A stretch of 9,953 nt of DNA from Nanohaloarchaea archaeon PL-Br10_U2g27 (lineage in GTDB: Archaea > Nanohalarchaeota > Nanosalinia > Nanosalinales > Nanosalinaceae): the NCBI GenBank assembly GCA_001564035.1, contig LKMX01000023.1:1-9953 (forward strand), given 5' to 3'. A program made the translations under genes and the position numbers. The notes beneath the pieces were generated by a model. It had not been told where the DNA came from. It saw nothing but the letters and a program-made list of their open reading frames with translations, and did not search any database. Below, one piece after another: positions 1 to 7,148 of this stretch. Position 1 is the stretch's first letter. Each line of letters opens with the position of its first letter.

Positions 1-248
1 AGCTCTTCTTTCTCAATTAGCTGTGACGACATTGACTGATCCTCAATAACATTAAGCTCTCTTATTTCATCGCCGGTCTCTTCACCAGAGATGAATGGGC
101 CTGACGCAGCAAAAATTGTTGTAAAAACTGCTGTAATTGTAAGTACTGCTACCAATCTGGGTAAAGGCCTAAGCTTTATAGCTGAGATTACTGCAGGAAC
201 TAGGAGTATTGACAGCAGTAATAGTTGTGGTGTTTCGAAACCTATCAT
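1..248 (-). CDS. VWA-domain membrane protein, N-terminal part (runs off the left edge)
   Basis: This is the first 82 codons of a gene that continues past base 1. It starts at an ATG (complement of 246-248) that overlaps the stop of the upstream VWA gene as ATGA. A purine-rich site (GAGGGGTG, complement of 254-261) sits 5 bases before the start. The peptide has a hydrophobic segment at about residues 7-24, a basic linker (KLRPLPR), a second hydrophobic segment at about 32-49, then an acidic stretch leading to D70-Q-S72-M-S74. That last element matches the D-x-S-x-S metal-ion-dependent adhesion site (MIDAS) that opens a VWA domain. Two membrane segments followed by VWA is the BatA/BatB-like plan. 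The overlap implies translational coupling with the preceding gene, and the two products may form a membrane complex. Function beyond the fold is unknown, and most of the domain lies outside the window. Confidence 0.72.
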   Translation of the reverse strand, partial: MIGFETPQLLLLSILLVPAVISAIKLRPLPRLVAVLTITAVFTTIFAASGPFISGEETGDEIRELNVIEDQSMSSQLIEKEE

Positions 249-1750
249 CTGTACACCCCTCTATCAAGTAATAGTACAGTTTCAAGGCCTATAACCAGTA
301 AAAGTAGGAGCGCGAGCATGCTCCCGTGGTTTAGAGGTGTTTCAAACTCTGTTTCTTGGGTTTCGACGCTATTGAACTCTATGTCTGCTTGTTCTTCGTC
401 TTGGAAGTTTGCAGCATAATTTTCGTGGAATCCTGGCTGTGTCTCTTCTACCTCGTTTAGGTTCCGGTTGTTGTGTTCAAAGGACTGTCTGTCCGTTAGT
501 TGTTCTAGCATGTTTTGCCAGAATACTGGGTATATGTACTCTTGTCTAAAGTCTTCGTCGTCCACATTGTAGTAGAATTTATCTTCTTTTTTGAAAAGCG
601 CGTGTTCAGGGCTTGAAAAACTCTCCCCTGTTTTGTTTAACTCATAGACTGCTGTTTCGAACATGGCGTTGAAGTCATCAGTTATCTCTACTTCTGCCGC
701 TTCGGCATCTCCAGACTCCCACTCTGAACTGCTTCCCTGCATCAACACTGAAGGCCTATCAGGAACATCTTCCTCCTCATCCAAAACAACTATATCGCCA
801 TCTTCAGCGAGTTCAAAGTCTTCCATCAGTTCTACCGCAGTCTCAACATAAGGGTTTTCAGGGCCTCTTATCTCGACGGGGACTGTTTCGTCTTCAGAGA
901 TATAGATATAGGCAGTATTATCAAGACTGAACCCGTCTTGAGGAAGTTCGAGAGTGTTCTCTCCTTCATCGAGCTCAGTATCTACCCTCTTTGTTTCTCC
1001 TGCAGCTATATCTACCTCCTCAGCTTCCGAATTCACACGTAAATTTATGCTGACATCAGCATCACGGTAGTTCCTGATCTCAACGTGTTCCTCAGAAATA
1101 TCCACGAAACCCCAATGATTCTCTGTAGAATAGTCTATCTGTTTAAGGCCTCTGTCCTCAGCCATGATTTCATAGTCCTCTAACGTATTCCGATCCTCAT
1201 CGAGATTAGATAAAAGAAGTATCTCCCCTTCATAGGCCTCTGCAGTCTGCATTGCCGCCCGTAGATCCGAGCCCGAGTTTTCGGCCGGATTGCTTCTAAC
1301 ATAGTCTGCGGCCTCCTGCCTGTTTAAGTCTTCCTCCACCTCTATTTGTTCACCTACGTCTATCAATGTGTTTTCATCCCCAGCATTATCTAAAACTGTG
1401 GATACTGCTTCTGCATGCTCGTCATGCATTGATGCTGAACGATCATAGATTATCACCGTTTCTCCTGATCCAGGAGCGTTAGTGTACAGGCCTGCAGCGG
1501 CCGTTGCTGCTAAAACAATGAATAGAATGTTTAAAATCAGCACAATGTTTTTTCGTAGAGTGTTGAATGCGTGATCCAGTCTTCCCTGTTTTTCGTTTTC
1601 CATGAAGAAGTCTATTGACGGCATTACTCGTCTGTCTGGCTGAGGTTTAGTAAGATAAAAGTATGCCAGCGGTATGAGTGTTAAAAGGGCTAGCAGGCCT
1701 AAAGGATTCAGGAAAAAGCCGGATAGTTGTGTGGTTGCTGCTTCTATCAT
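245..1750 (-). CDS. BatA-like VWA-domain membrane protein
   Basis: A 501-residue protein. The N-terminus (FLNPLGLLALLTLIPLAYFY, residues 12-32) fits the membrane anchor of the BatA/aerotolerance-type family, followed by the 'vPSidFF'-like stretch at 42-49. A second membrane helix spans about 69-90. The VWA domain follows, with MIDAS residues D103-R-S105-A-S107, a GSDL stretch at 160-163 in place of the usual G-T-D-L, and LLLSN at 178-182 where an Asp is normally found after the hydrophobic strand. Residues of about 200-470 are acidic and mostly beta-like. One C-terminal helix (about 478-495) ends in a short basic tail, so the large central part should lie on one face of the membrane between anchors. 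In Bat/MoxR loci such proteins work with MoxR ATPases. Here it follows the helicase gene by 36 bases and overlaps the next VWA gene. The degenerate MIDAS leaves metal binding uncertain. Confidence 0.8.
   Translation of the reverse strand: MIEAATTQLSGFFLNPLGLLALLTLIPLAYFYLTKPQPDRRVMPSIDFFMENEKQGRLDHAFNTLRKNIVLILNILFIVLAATAAAGLYTNAPGSGETVIIYDRSASMHDEHAEAVSTVLDNAGDENTLIDVGEQIEVEEDLNRQEAADYVRSNPAENSGSDLRAAMQTAEAYEGEILLLSNLDEDRNTLEDYEIMAEDRGLKQIDYSTENHWGFVDISEEHVEIRNYRDADVSINLRVNSEAEEVDIAAGETKRVDTELDEGENTLELPQDGFSLDNTAYIYISEDETVPVEIRGPENPYVETAVELMEDFELAEDGDIVVLDEEEDVPDRPSVLMQGSSSEWESGDAEAAEVEITDDFNAMFETAVYELNKTGESFSSPEHALFKKEDKFYYNVDDEDFRQEYIYPVFWQNMLEQLTDRQSFEHNNRNLNEVEETQPGFHENYAANFQDEEQADIEFNSVETQETEFETPLNHGSMLALLLLLVIGLETVLLLDRGVYR
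254..261 (-). promoter_or_regulatory. Shine-Dalgarno-like site for the second VWA gene
   Basis: The complement reads GAGGGGTG, 5 bases before the ATG at 248. It resembles the archaeal GGAGGTGA consensus and lies inside the end of the upstream gene. It supports the ATGA-overlap start and reinitiation between the two VWA genes. Confidence 0.5.
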
Positions 1751-1786
1751 TTTCTTATTCGTGTATTTGTTTTGTAGGCCATGAAT

Positions 1787-4465
1787 TTATTGTTGTTGTA
1801 TTCTGTCCATGACCTGTTCATGCAGTTTTTTCAGCCGCTCTTGTCTGTCTTCTATTTTTATGACGTCAGTACTCCCTTGGAGAAGAAGATTGTGGCTGAA
1901 AGGAGATGGAACTTCAGGATTAAATCTTTGCCACGTGATTCTGTCTTTTTCTAGGCCTTCTATTACTTTTTCCGCGTTTTTGAGGTCCATAGCGTCTTCC
2001 ATTATTTCTCTGTACGTTTCTTTTATCATTGGGAAGTCTTCGGAGTACCGGTTTCTGATTGTGGATATTAGGAAATGGCCTTTCATCTGTTGTTGGCCTA
2101 CTGTCTTTGAGTTGCCTTTGTAGCTTCTGAGGATCATGAGTGAACGGCCTGCTACGTGTCTGAACCGTCTTTTCATAAGCTCTGTTTTTCCTACTGCTTC
2201 TCTGAGCTCTTCTTGCGGGTTGCATTCTTGAAGTTCTTTGAAAAGCGATTCAAGGTCTACAGGCCTTTTCGGTGTTCTCAGGATAAATCCGTTGTCATCT
2301 ATTACCATTCCTATATTGGATCCGTATTTTTTCTGTAGTATGTGCGCCATTATTCTGGCCAGGGCATCATGCACTTTTCTTCCGTAGATAGTATGGAATA
2401 TCAAGTTTTGTCTGTTATCTTCATCAATGTATTTTTCAACTGTTATTTTTCGATGCGTGGCTACTTCTCCTAAAAATCTGTGTTGCTCGCTGATATAGTT
2501 GTATACTGCTTCTGCAGTGTACTCATCAAGATAGTAGTTGTGTATTATCCACTGAATTACCTCATCTGCGGAAGCGTTCATTTCTAGTTGCTTTGCTACT
2601 TTTTCACGGAACTCTCCAATATTTATACCGAGGTCATAGCTTAGAGGAAGACGCTCAGAATACCATGAAGGCACTGTAGGCCTGCTTTTTGGTTTCGGAT
2701 CCACATACACTTTCATTCCTCTAGCATAGCTGAACTGGTATGTTTTACCGCCTAAAGTGAATATATCGCCTTTTGTCAATCTGTCAAGAAATTCTTCATC
2801 CAGACTGCCGACAAAGTTCTTGCTACCCCTAGTTACGACTTCATAACCGGTTTCGTCCGGTATCGTGCCAATGTTTGTCATGTAGATTACGCGAGTCATC
2901 TTTCCTGAGCGCCCGAACAGGCCTTTTTCTCTGTCTAGCCAGATTTTTCTGTAGACGTTTTGGTCTTCGAGTTCAAACTCTCCGCCTAAGTATTGAAGAA
3001 CTGATTCGTAGTCTTTCCGCGACAGGTTTCTGTAACAGTAGCTTTTTCTTATCACATTGAATGCGTGTTCTATGCTCCAGCGATGGTCGCACGCCATTCC
3101 AACCATTTGCTGGGCTAGCACATCTAAACAGTTTTCAGGTATCTGGATACGATCCAGATCATCTTCTCTCGCGCATTTTGTCAGCACAGAGCATTCTAAG
3201 GCCTCATCTCTGTCTGATACCAGCATTTTTCCTTTTGCTTTTTTGCCTATTTGGTGGCCTGAGCGCCCTATTCGTTGTATGCCTCTTGCTACGCCTTTAG
3301 GTGATCCTAGCTGTATCACTAGATCGACAGCTCCGATATCGACGCCTAGTTCTAGAGAAGTTGATGTTACTCCTACTTTCATTTCTCCGCGTTTCAGTTT
3401 CTCTTCTACACTGAGCCTTTCTTCTCTCGACATTGATGAGTGGTGCGCGCCGATATTGTCATCGTATCCGTCAAAGCGGTCTTTCAAACTGTTTACTACT
3501 CTTTCCGTTGCGCTTCGAGTGTTTGTAAATATGAGCGTAGAGTCGTGGTCTTGTATCAAGTTGTGAATCCTGTCGTACATTGCCTCCCTGATTTCTCCGC
3601 TCTCAGTGTATATCAGATCTCTTACGGGCGAGATAGTTTCTATATCGATTTCTTTTGACGCAGATACATCCACGATTTTACAGCCTCGAGTGTTGAATTC
3701 TGATTTTGAGGCCTCTTCAGCCATTTGAACCGTCTCATACTCGGTTTCATGACTCCAAGTCTCTTCTTCTACATCGAACCCTGTGAGGTATCCTGCGATA
3801 TCTTTTATAGGGGCTTGTGTTGCTGAGAGGCCTATACGCGTTAAATCATTGTTCGAGAGTTCCTGTAGTCTTTCCATTGACATTGAAAGATGCACACCTC
3901 TCTTGTTTTCTGAGAGACTGTGGATTTCGTCCACTATCATGTATTCGGTGTTTCGCAGGTTTTCCCTGAATTTTGGAGAGCTAAGCACAATCCCAAGCGA
4001 TTCCGGTGTTGTGATCAGTATGTGAGGCGGCTTCTTCCTCATCTTGGCTTTTTCTGCATCTGTTGTGTCTCCTGTTCTGACAGCGCTTCTAACTTCTGGC
4101 ACTTCATAACCCATTTCTTCTGCTTTCTCAAGTATTCCCTGAAGCGGGGCCTCCAAGTTTCTCTTTATATCATTGTTCAACGCTCTCAGCGGAGATACGT
4201 AAACAGTGTATATTCTGTCTTCTAACTCACCTTTCTCACCTTTCTCAAAAAGCTCGTTAAGAGTTGAAAGAAATGCTGAAAGAGTTTTACCGGAACCTGT
4301 CGGGGCGCAAATCAACGAGTTCTCATCGTTGTGTATAAGCTGGAAAGAATGCTTTTGAGGAGGGCTTAAACTTTCAAACTCTGAATTAAACCATTCTTTA
4401 ACGTAAGGCCTGAAATCTTCTGGCAGTTCCTTACTTCCCTCACCCTCTACAAATTCGATCCCCAT
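1787..4465 (-). CDS. lhr: Lhr-family superfamily 2 ATP-dependent helicase
   Basis: An 892-residue helicase, about the normal length for an archaeal Lhr core protein. Superfamily 2 motifs appear in order: Q-motif-like LSPPQ (33-37), Walker A APTGSGKT (54-61), TPESL (153-157), DEIH (179-182), SAT (214-216), LIFTNTRS (311-318), TSLELGVDIG (369-378) and the arginine-finger motif QRIGRSGH (397-404). The DEIH box together with the GRSGH motif and the long C-terminal part (winged-helix and Lhr-specific domain, about residues 420-890) distinguish it from Hel308, Ski2 and RecQ. Lhr proteins translocate 3'-5' on single strands and unwind DNA or RNA:DNA; in archaea they have been linked to repair, recombination and RNA processing. 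The ATG at 4465 leaves a normal N-terminus before the Q motif. A weak TATA-like element lies about 27 bases upstream. The gene sits 36 bases after the membrane-protein gene and 36 bases before the VWA gene. Confidence 0.95.
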   Translation of the reverse strand: MGIEFVEGEGSKELPEDFRPYVKEWFNSEFESLSPPQKHSFQLIHNDENSLICAPTGSGKTLSAFLSTLNELFEKGEKGELEDRIYTVYVSPLRALNNDIKRNLEAPLQGILEKAEEMGYEVPEVRSAVRTGDTTDAEKAKMRKKPPHILITTPESLGIVLSSPKFRENLRNTEYMIVDEIHSLSENKRGVHLSMSMERLQELSNNDLTRIGLSATQAPIKDIAGYLTGFDVEEETWSHETEYETVQMAEEASKSEFNTRGCKIVDVSASKEIDIETISPVRDLIYTESGEIREAMYDRIHNLIQDHDSTLIFTNTRSATERVVNSLKDRFDGYDDNIGAHHSSMSREERLSVEEKLKRGEMKVGVTSTSLELGVDIGAVDLVIQLGSPKGVARGIQRIGRSGHQIGKKAKGKMLVSDRDEALECSVLTKCAREDDLDRIQIPENCLDVLAQQMVGMACDHRWSIEHAFNVIRKSYCYRNLSRKDYESVLQYLGGEFELEDQNVYRKIWLDREKGLFGRSGKMTRVIYMTNIGTIPDETGYEVVTRGSKNFVGSLDEEFLDRLTKGDIFTLGGKTYQFSYARGMKVYVDPKPKSRPTVPSWYSERLPLSYDLGINIGEFREKVAKQLEMNASADEVIQWIIHNYYLDEYTAEAVYNYISEQHRFLGEVATHRKITVEKYIDEDNRQNLIFHTIYGRKVHDALARIMAHILQKKYGSNIGMVIDDNGFILRTPKRPVDLESLFKELQECNPQEELREAVGKTELMKRRFRHVAGRSLMILRSYKGNSKTVGQQQMKGHFLISTIRNRYSEDFPMIKETYREIMEDAMDLKNAEKVIEGLEKDRITWQRFNPEVPSPFSHNLLLQGSTDVIKIEDRQERLKKLHEQVMDRIQQQ

Positions 4466-4489
4466 AATCTACCGAATACGTGGTTTAAT

Positions 4490-4495
4490 CTTAAA
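4490..4495 (-). promoter_or_regulatory. possible TATA box of the Lhr helicase gene
   Basis: The complement reads TTTAAG inside an A/T-rich run (4484-4496), 25-30 bases before the ATG at 4465. The spacing fits a leaderless transcript, but the match to a TATA box is weak. Read-through from the gene upstream is equally possible. Confidence 0.3.
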
Positions 4496-4501
4496 GAAGT
4501 T

Positions 4502-5344
4502 TCAAGCCAAGGCCTCATAGATTAAGCTAAAGAATTTAGCTGATAAAGCCGTTAAAAGACCAAGTAAAGGTTGTAACGCGTAAAGACCTAGGAGAATAAG
4601 AGGTATTGCAAAATAAAGCATTCTGTCCTCCACCATGTTCTCAGTCATTGATTCTACCTGGTTTTCTACCTGATCAATCTGTTCTTCCTCTGGTTCTGAA
4701 TCGTCCTCAACTCTTTGCTGGAGATCGTCTTCTGCCTCAGCGAAAGACTCCTGTAAAACATCCTGATCTCCTCCTCCTTTATCAACATAACGAGCTGTAA
4801 CATCTGCTTCAAGAGACGTGATTAGGCCTTGCTGAACCTCCTGCATAGAATCTTGCTGCAAATTTTGCTGATCCATCACTCCTGACTGCTCGACCATAAC
4901 ACCTGTTTTCCAAGTCATAAACGAGACAAACTCTTCCTCGGACTGCTGTTCAAAACCTGAATCAGCTAAGATCGCAACGGCAAGAATTAAACCTATTAAA
5001 ATGGCCAACAGGATCAAAGGAATTGACGTAGCACCATAGAAAGACCTGAAGGAACTGCCTGAAGCAAAAACAGACACCAACTGATTCAAAACTATCAAGG
5101 CTACCGCTACCAGTCCAGTCACAAGACCTAAAGGCATGAAAAGCAGCGCAATGAGAGACATTGAAGAGGCCTTTGAGAACTCATTCCTGGATATGTAGGC
5201 TGTATGGCCTAAAAGGAGCGGTATGCCTAACGCATAGACTAGTGTTCCAAGATCTGAAAAATCTATCAGAAGCGTCCCTGCCATTGCAAGAACCGTGAGC
5301 GCTAACTGCAACCCATAATCAGCATACTCAGAATCTTCAAACAT
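4502..5344 (-). CDS. hypothetical polytopic membrane protein with a Gln/Glu-rich loop
   Basis: A 280-residue protein that I do not recognise. Hydrophobic segments lie at about residues 12-28, 33-48, 62-90 and 107-127, followed by a hydrophilic block at about 128-241 and a final hydrophobic region at 242-275 that may be one long helix or two. The hydrophilic block is acidic and rich in glutamine (runs such as DQQNLQQDS and EPEEEQIDQVENQ) with few Lys or Arg, which suggests a soluble, possibly coiled-coil, domain outside the membrane. There are no cysteines and no catalytic motif that I can see. A good TATA box overlaps the stop codon of the ThiF-like gene upstream, so it probably has its own leaderless transcript despite the 24-base gap. 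The start at 5344 fits that promoter exactly. Neighbours give no clear hint of function. Confidence 0.78.
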   Translation of the reverse strand: MFEDSEYADYGLQLALTVLAMAGTLLIDFSDLGTLVYALGIPLLLGHTAYISRNEFSKASSMSLIALLFMPLGLVTGLVAVALIVLNQLVSVFASGSSFRSFYGATSIPLILLAILIGLILAVAILADSGFEQQSEEEFVSFMTWKTGVMVEQSGVMDQQNLQQDSMQEVQQGLITSLEADVTARYVDKGGGDQDVLQESFAEAEDDLQQRVEDDSEPEEEQIDQVENQVESMTENMVEDRMLYFAIPLILLGLYALQPLLGLLTALSAKFFSLIYEALA

Positions 5345-5367
5345 AAGAAAAAATTGTTTTACAATCG

Positions 5368-5375
5368 TTTATATA
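5368..5375 (-). promoter_or_regulatory. TATA box of the hypothetical membrane-protein gene
   Basis: The complement reads TATATAAA at 24-31 bases before the ATG at 5344, the spacing expected when transcription starts at or next to the start codon. The element overlaps the TAA stop (5369-5371) of the ThiF-like gene. No Shine-Dalgarno sequence precedes the ATG, which agrees with a leaderless mRNA. Confidence 0.65.
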
Positions 5376-6244
5376 GAGGAGGCCTGCCTGTAGAGGCGTT
5401 CAGCAGCTTCCTGATCCTCTGCCTCAACTATTGCCCTGCCTGACCTGAATAAAGTGATTTCCGAACCTTCGAAACTGACTCTCTTCAAATACTTGTTCTC
5501 CACAATCACCTTTCCCTTAATATTTTCAGGCCTTGCGTCTCCGAACACTTGATACTTTTTGTCGCCGCAGACGTTCAAAGTTTCAAAGGAGTCTTTGCCA
5601 TCACATTCACACTCGCCAAAATTGAAAGACTGCATCGAGGGAACCATTTCCAGTTTTTCTTTAGGCCTCTCGCCTGAAAGATAGTTGATCGCTTTCATAC
5701 TGGACACAGCTGAGACAATGGAGGAAATTTCTCTCAAGACTCCGTGAGTTTCACAGCTTTCCCTAGGTTCGAGGTCTTTGAAAACGCATTTGAAACAAGA
5801 TTGATCTAAAAACATTGAGAAACCTCTCTCTGACAGCGCAGAAGAGAAAATCCACGGTACTCCCTGATTATTGGATGCTTTTTCGATAATTTTTCTTGTC
5901 TGTAAATTATCCGATCCGTCCATAATAATATCTGCTGAAGGAATCTCTGAGGCCTTTTCAACATTTTTGACCTCCGTAGTTACACGCGTAAAATCTTCTA
6001 GGCGTTCTTGAGCAGCAACTGCTTTCGGTAAGGCCTCTTCACACTGTTTCCGCGTGTAGAGATTTGAGGTATACAAGTCTTTAATTTCTAAGTAGTCTCG
6101 ATCAATTAGATAAAGTTCTACACCGTGTTTAGCCAGATGTTCCGCTATAACCGATCCTGTTGCCCCCAAACCTATTACAGCTGCTTTTTTACCTTCCAAG
6201 TCTTCCTTATTCCGGCCTGGAATGGCGTTATACCGAGAATACAT
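5369..6244 (-). CDS. ThiF/MoeB/UbaA-type (E1-like) adenylyltransferase
   Basis: A 291-residue E1-like enzyme. This family uses ATP to adenylylate the C-terminal glycine of ubiquitin-like or sulfur-carrier proteins (ThiS, MoaD, archaeal SAMPs). Visible features: R4 in the N-terminal YSRY, which corresponds to the arginine-finger motif; Rossmann loop GLGATG (25-30); acidic D48 and D50 of the nucleotide site; LPKA (72-75) with the conserved Lys; DGSDN (109-113) with the Mg-binding Asp; and SCETHGVL (163-170). C150-x-x-C153 and cysteines at 212, 214 and 226 probably bind zinc, though the second pair is C-x-C rather than C-x-x-C. The C-terminal 60 residues (TLFRSGRAIVEAEDQEAAERLY) resemble the small tail domain of bacterial ThiF-family adenylyltransferases. 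The usual N-L-x-R-Q motif is not in its normal place. No carrier-protein gene is nearby, so the exact substrate is unknown. A TATA-like box lies 24-34 bases before the ATG. Confidence 0.88.
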   Translation of the reverse strand: MYSRYNAIPGRNKEDLEGKKAAVIGLGATGSVIAEHLAKHGVELYLIDRDYLEIKDLYTSNLYTRKQCEEALPKAVAAQERLEDFTRVTTEVKNVEKASEIPSADIIMDGSDNLQTRKIIEKASNNQGVPWIFSSALSERGFSMFLDQSCFKCVFKDLEPRESCETHGVLREISSIVSAVSSMKAINYLSGERPKEKLEMVPSMQSFNFGECECDGKDSFETLNVCGDKKYQVFGDARPENIKGKVIVENKYLKRVSFEGSEITLFRSGRAIVEAEDQEAAERLYRQASSI

Positions 6245-6326
6245 GTTGCTTTTTTGCTAATCGAATCTTTTAATAAAATAGATCTCATCAACTTAGTTAG
6301 GTGTTTATTCTATTCCACTGACAAAC
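6245..6326. promoter_or_regulatory. divergent promoter region between the ThiF-like and MscS genes
   Basis: This 82-base A/T-rich spacer holds the starts of two genes pointing away from each other. The element at 6268-6278 serves the minus-strand gene and, being nearly symmetrical, could also be read in the plus direction. In that case it would place the mscS start site near base 6300 with a leader of about 27 bases. A second plus-strand candidate, TTTATT at 6304-6309, is only 18-23 bases from the mscS ATG, a little close. No Shine-Dalgarno sequence precedes either gene. Confidence 0.5.
6268..6278 (-). promoter_or_regulatory. TATA-like box of the ThiF-like gene
   Basis: The complement reads TTTTATTAAAA, 24-34 bases before the ATG at 6244. 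Spacing and the lack of a ribosome-binding site fit a leaderless transcript. Confidence 0.5.
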
Positions 6327-7148
6327 ATGAACGGCGAGGTCGATGCAGCAGTATCGAGCCTAGGCCTAGAAATAACAACATTAACAGTAATTTTTGCGTT
6401 AGCGGTTTTTACTGCAGGAGTTCTAGCTAACAAAGCATCAAATATAATGATAAGTAGAGCGGTAGAACGCAGAAACGGCGATGCACATGCGGCAAAGACT
6501 GCAAAAAAACTCACGACCTATATTATCTACCCAATAACTTTTGTATTAGTATTAGGCGTTTTCGGGCTGCCATTGGCTCATCTAGGAACGGCTTTAGGCT
6601 TGATTGGTTTGGGAGTATCTTTTGCGTTGAGAGATATTATCGCAAACTTCTTTTCAGGCATACTGATTATGATTAACAAGCCTTTCAAAATCAATGACCA
6701 GATCGAGTTCGAAGGCCTTTCAGGGACTGTCAGAGATATTAACATTATGGCCACAGACGTCAAAACTTATGACGGTCGAAAAGTGATAGTACCTAACTCA
6801 AAACTGTATAATGACACTGTAATAAACAACACGGCCTACGATGAGAGGCGCTTCGACGTATTAGTCGGTATAGGCTACGAGGAAGATATTGAAAAGGCCA
6901 AAGAACTTGCATTGAAGGCTTTAGCAGACTCTGAGAAAGTTTCAGACGAACACGATACAGTAGTTCTGGTATCCGACCTGAATGATTCATCCGTTGACTT
7001 AACTCTTAGAGGCTGGACAAGGCCTTCACGCGCTAATTTGCTGGGCGCAACTTCTGAGGTAACTCAAAAAGTGAAGGAGTACTACGACGAAGAAGGAATT
7101 GATATACCTTATCCAATCAGAACTGTATTCATGGAGGAGGAGAAATAA
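6327..7148 (+). CDS. mscS: MscS-family mechanosensitive ion channel
   Basis: A 273-residue protein, close to the 286 of E. coli MscS. These channels form membrane heptamers that open under tension and release solutes during osmotic downshock. Three membrane segments lie at about residues 16-36, 62-81 and 85-117. The third contains the Gly/Ala-patterned pore helix (GLIGLGVSFALRDIIANFFSG, about 91-111), the family's diagnostic region. Next comes NKPFKINDQIEF (117-128), equivalent to the conserved RPF-xxGD start of the beta domain, then VPNSKLYNDTVINN and the alpha/beta cytoplasmic domain. It ends with the typical GIDIPYPIRTVFM. The ATG at 6327 gives a short extracellular N-terminus before the first helix. 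The stop TAA shares its last A with the thioredoxin ATG, so the two genes are co-transcribed and probably translationally coupled. Confidence 0.93.
   Translation: MNGEVDAAVSSLGLEITTLTVIFALAVFTAGVLANKASNIMISRAVERRNGDAHAAKTAKKLTTYIIYPITFVLVLGVFGLPLAHLGTALGLIGLGVSFALRDIIANFFSGILIMINKPFKINDQIEFEGLSGTVRDINIMATDVKTYDGRKVIVPNSKLYNDTVINNTAYDERRFDVLVGIGYEEDIEKAKELALKALADSEKVSDEHDTVVLVSDLNDSSVDLTLRGWTRPSRANLLGATSEVTQKVKEYYDEEGIDIPYPIRTVFMEEEK
7133..7140 (+). promoter_or_regulatory. strong Shine-Dalgarno site of the thioredoxin gene
   Basis: GGAGGAGG ends 7 bases before the ATG at 7148. It is one of the best ribosome-binding sites in the window, lies within the last codons of mscS, and fixes the thioredoxin start at the TAATG overlap. 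Confidence 0.8.

Noticed and set aside
1920..2225. 101-codon minus-strand frame overlapping the C-terminal part of the helicase gene
   Set aside because: Its Arg/Lys/Pro-rich translation is unlike any neighbour, and the Lhr frame continues without a break through it.
3057..3566. 169-codon plus-strand open frame inside the helicase gene, and several shorter ones from 1809 to 4225
   Set aside because: They lie opposite conserved helicase motifs, their translations are Ser/Cys/Phe-rich without domains, and they have no ribosome-binding site. They are shadows of the Lhr frame.
6125..6514. Open frames crossing the ThiF-MscS divergent spacer on both strands
   Set aside because: They start inside one real gene and end inside another, show no domain, and ignore the TATA-like boxes.
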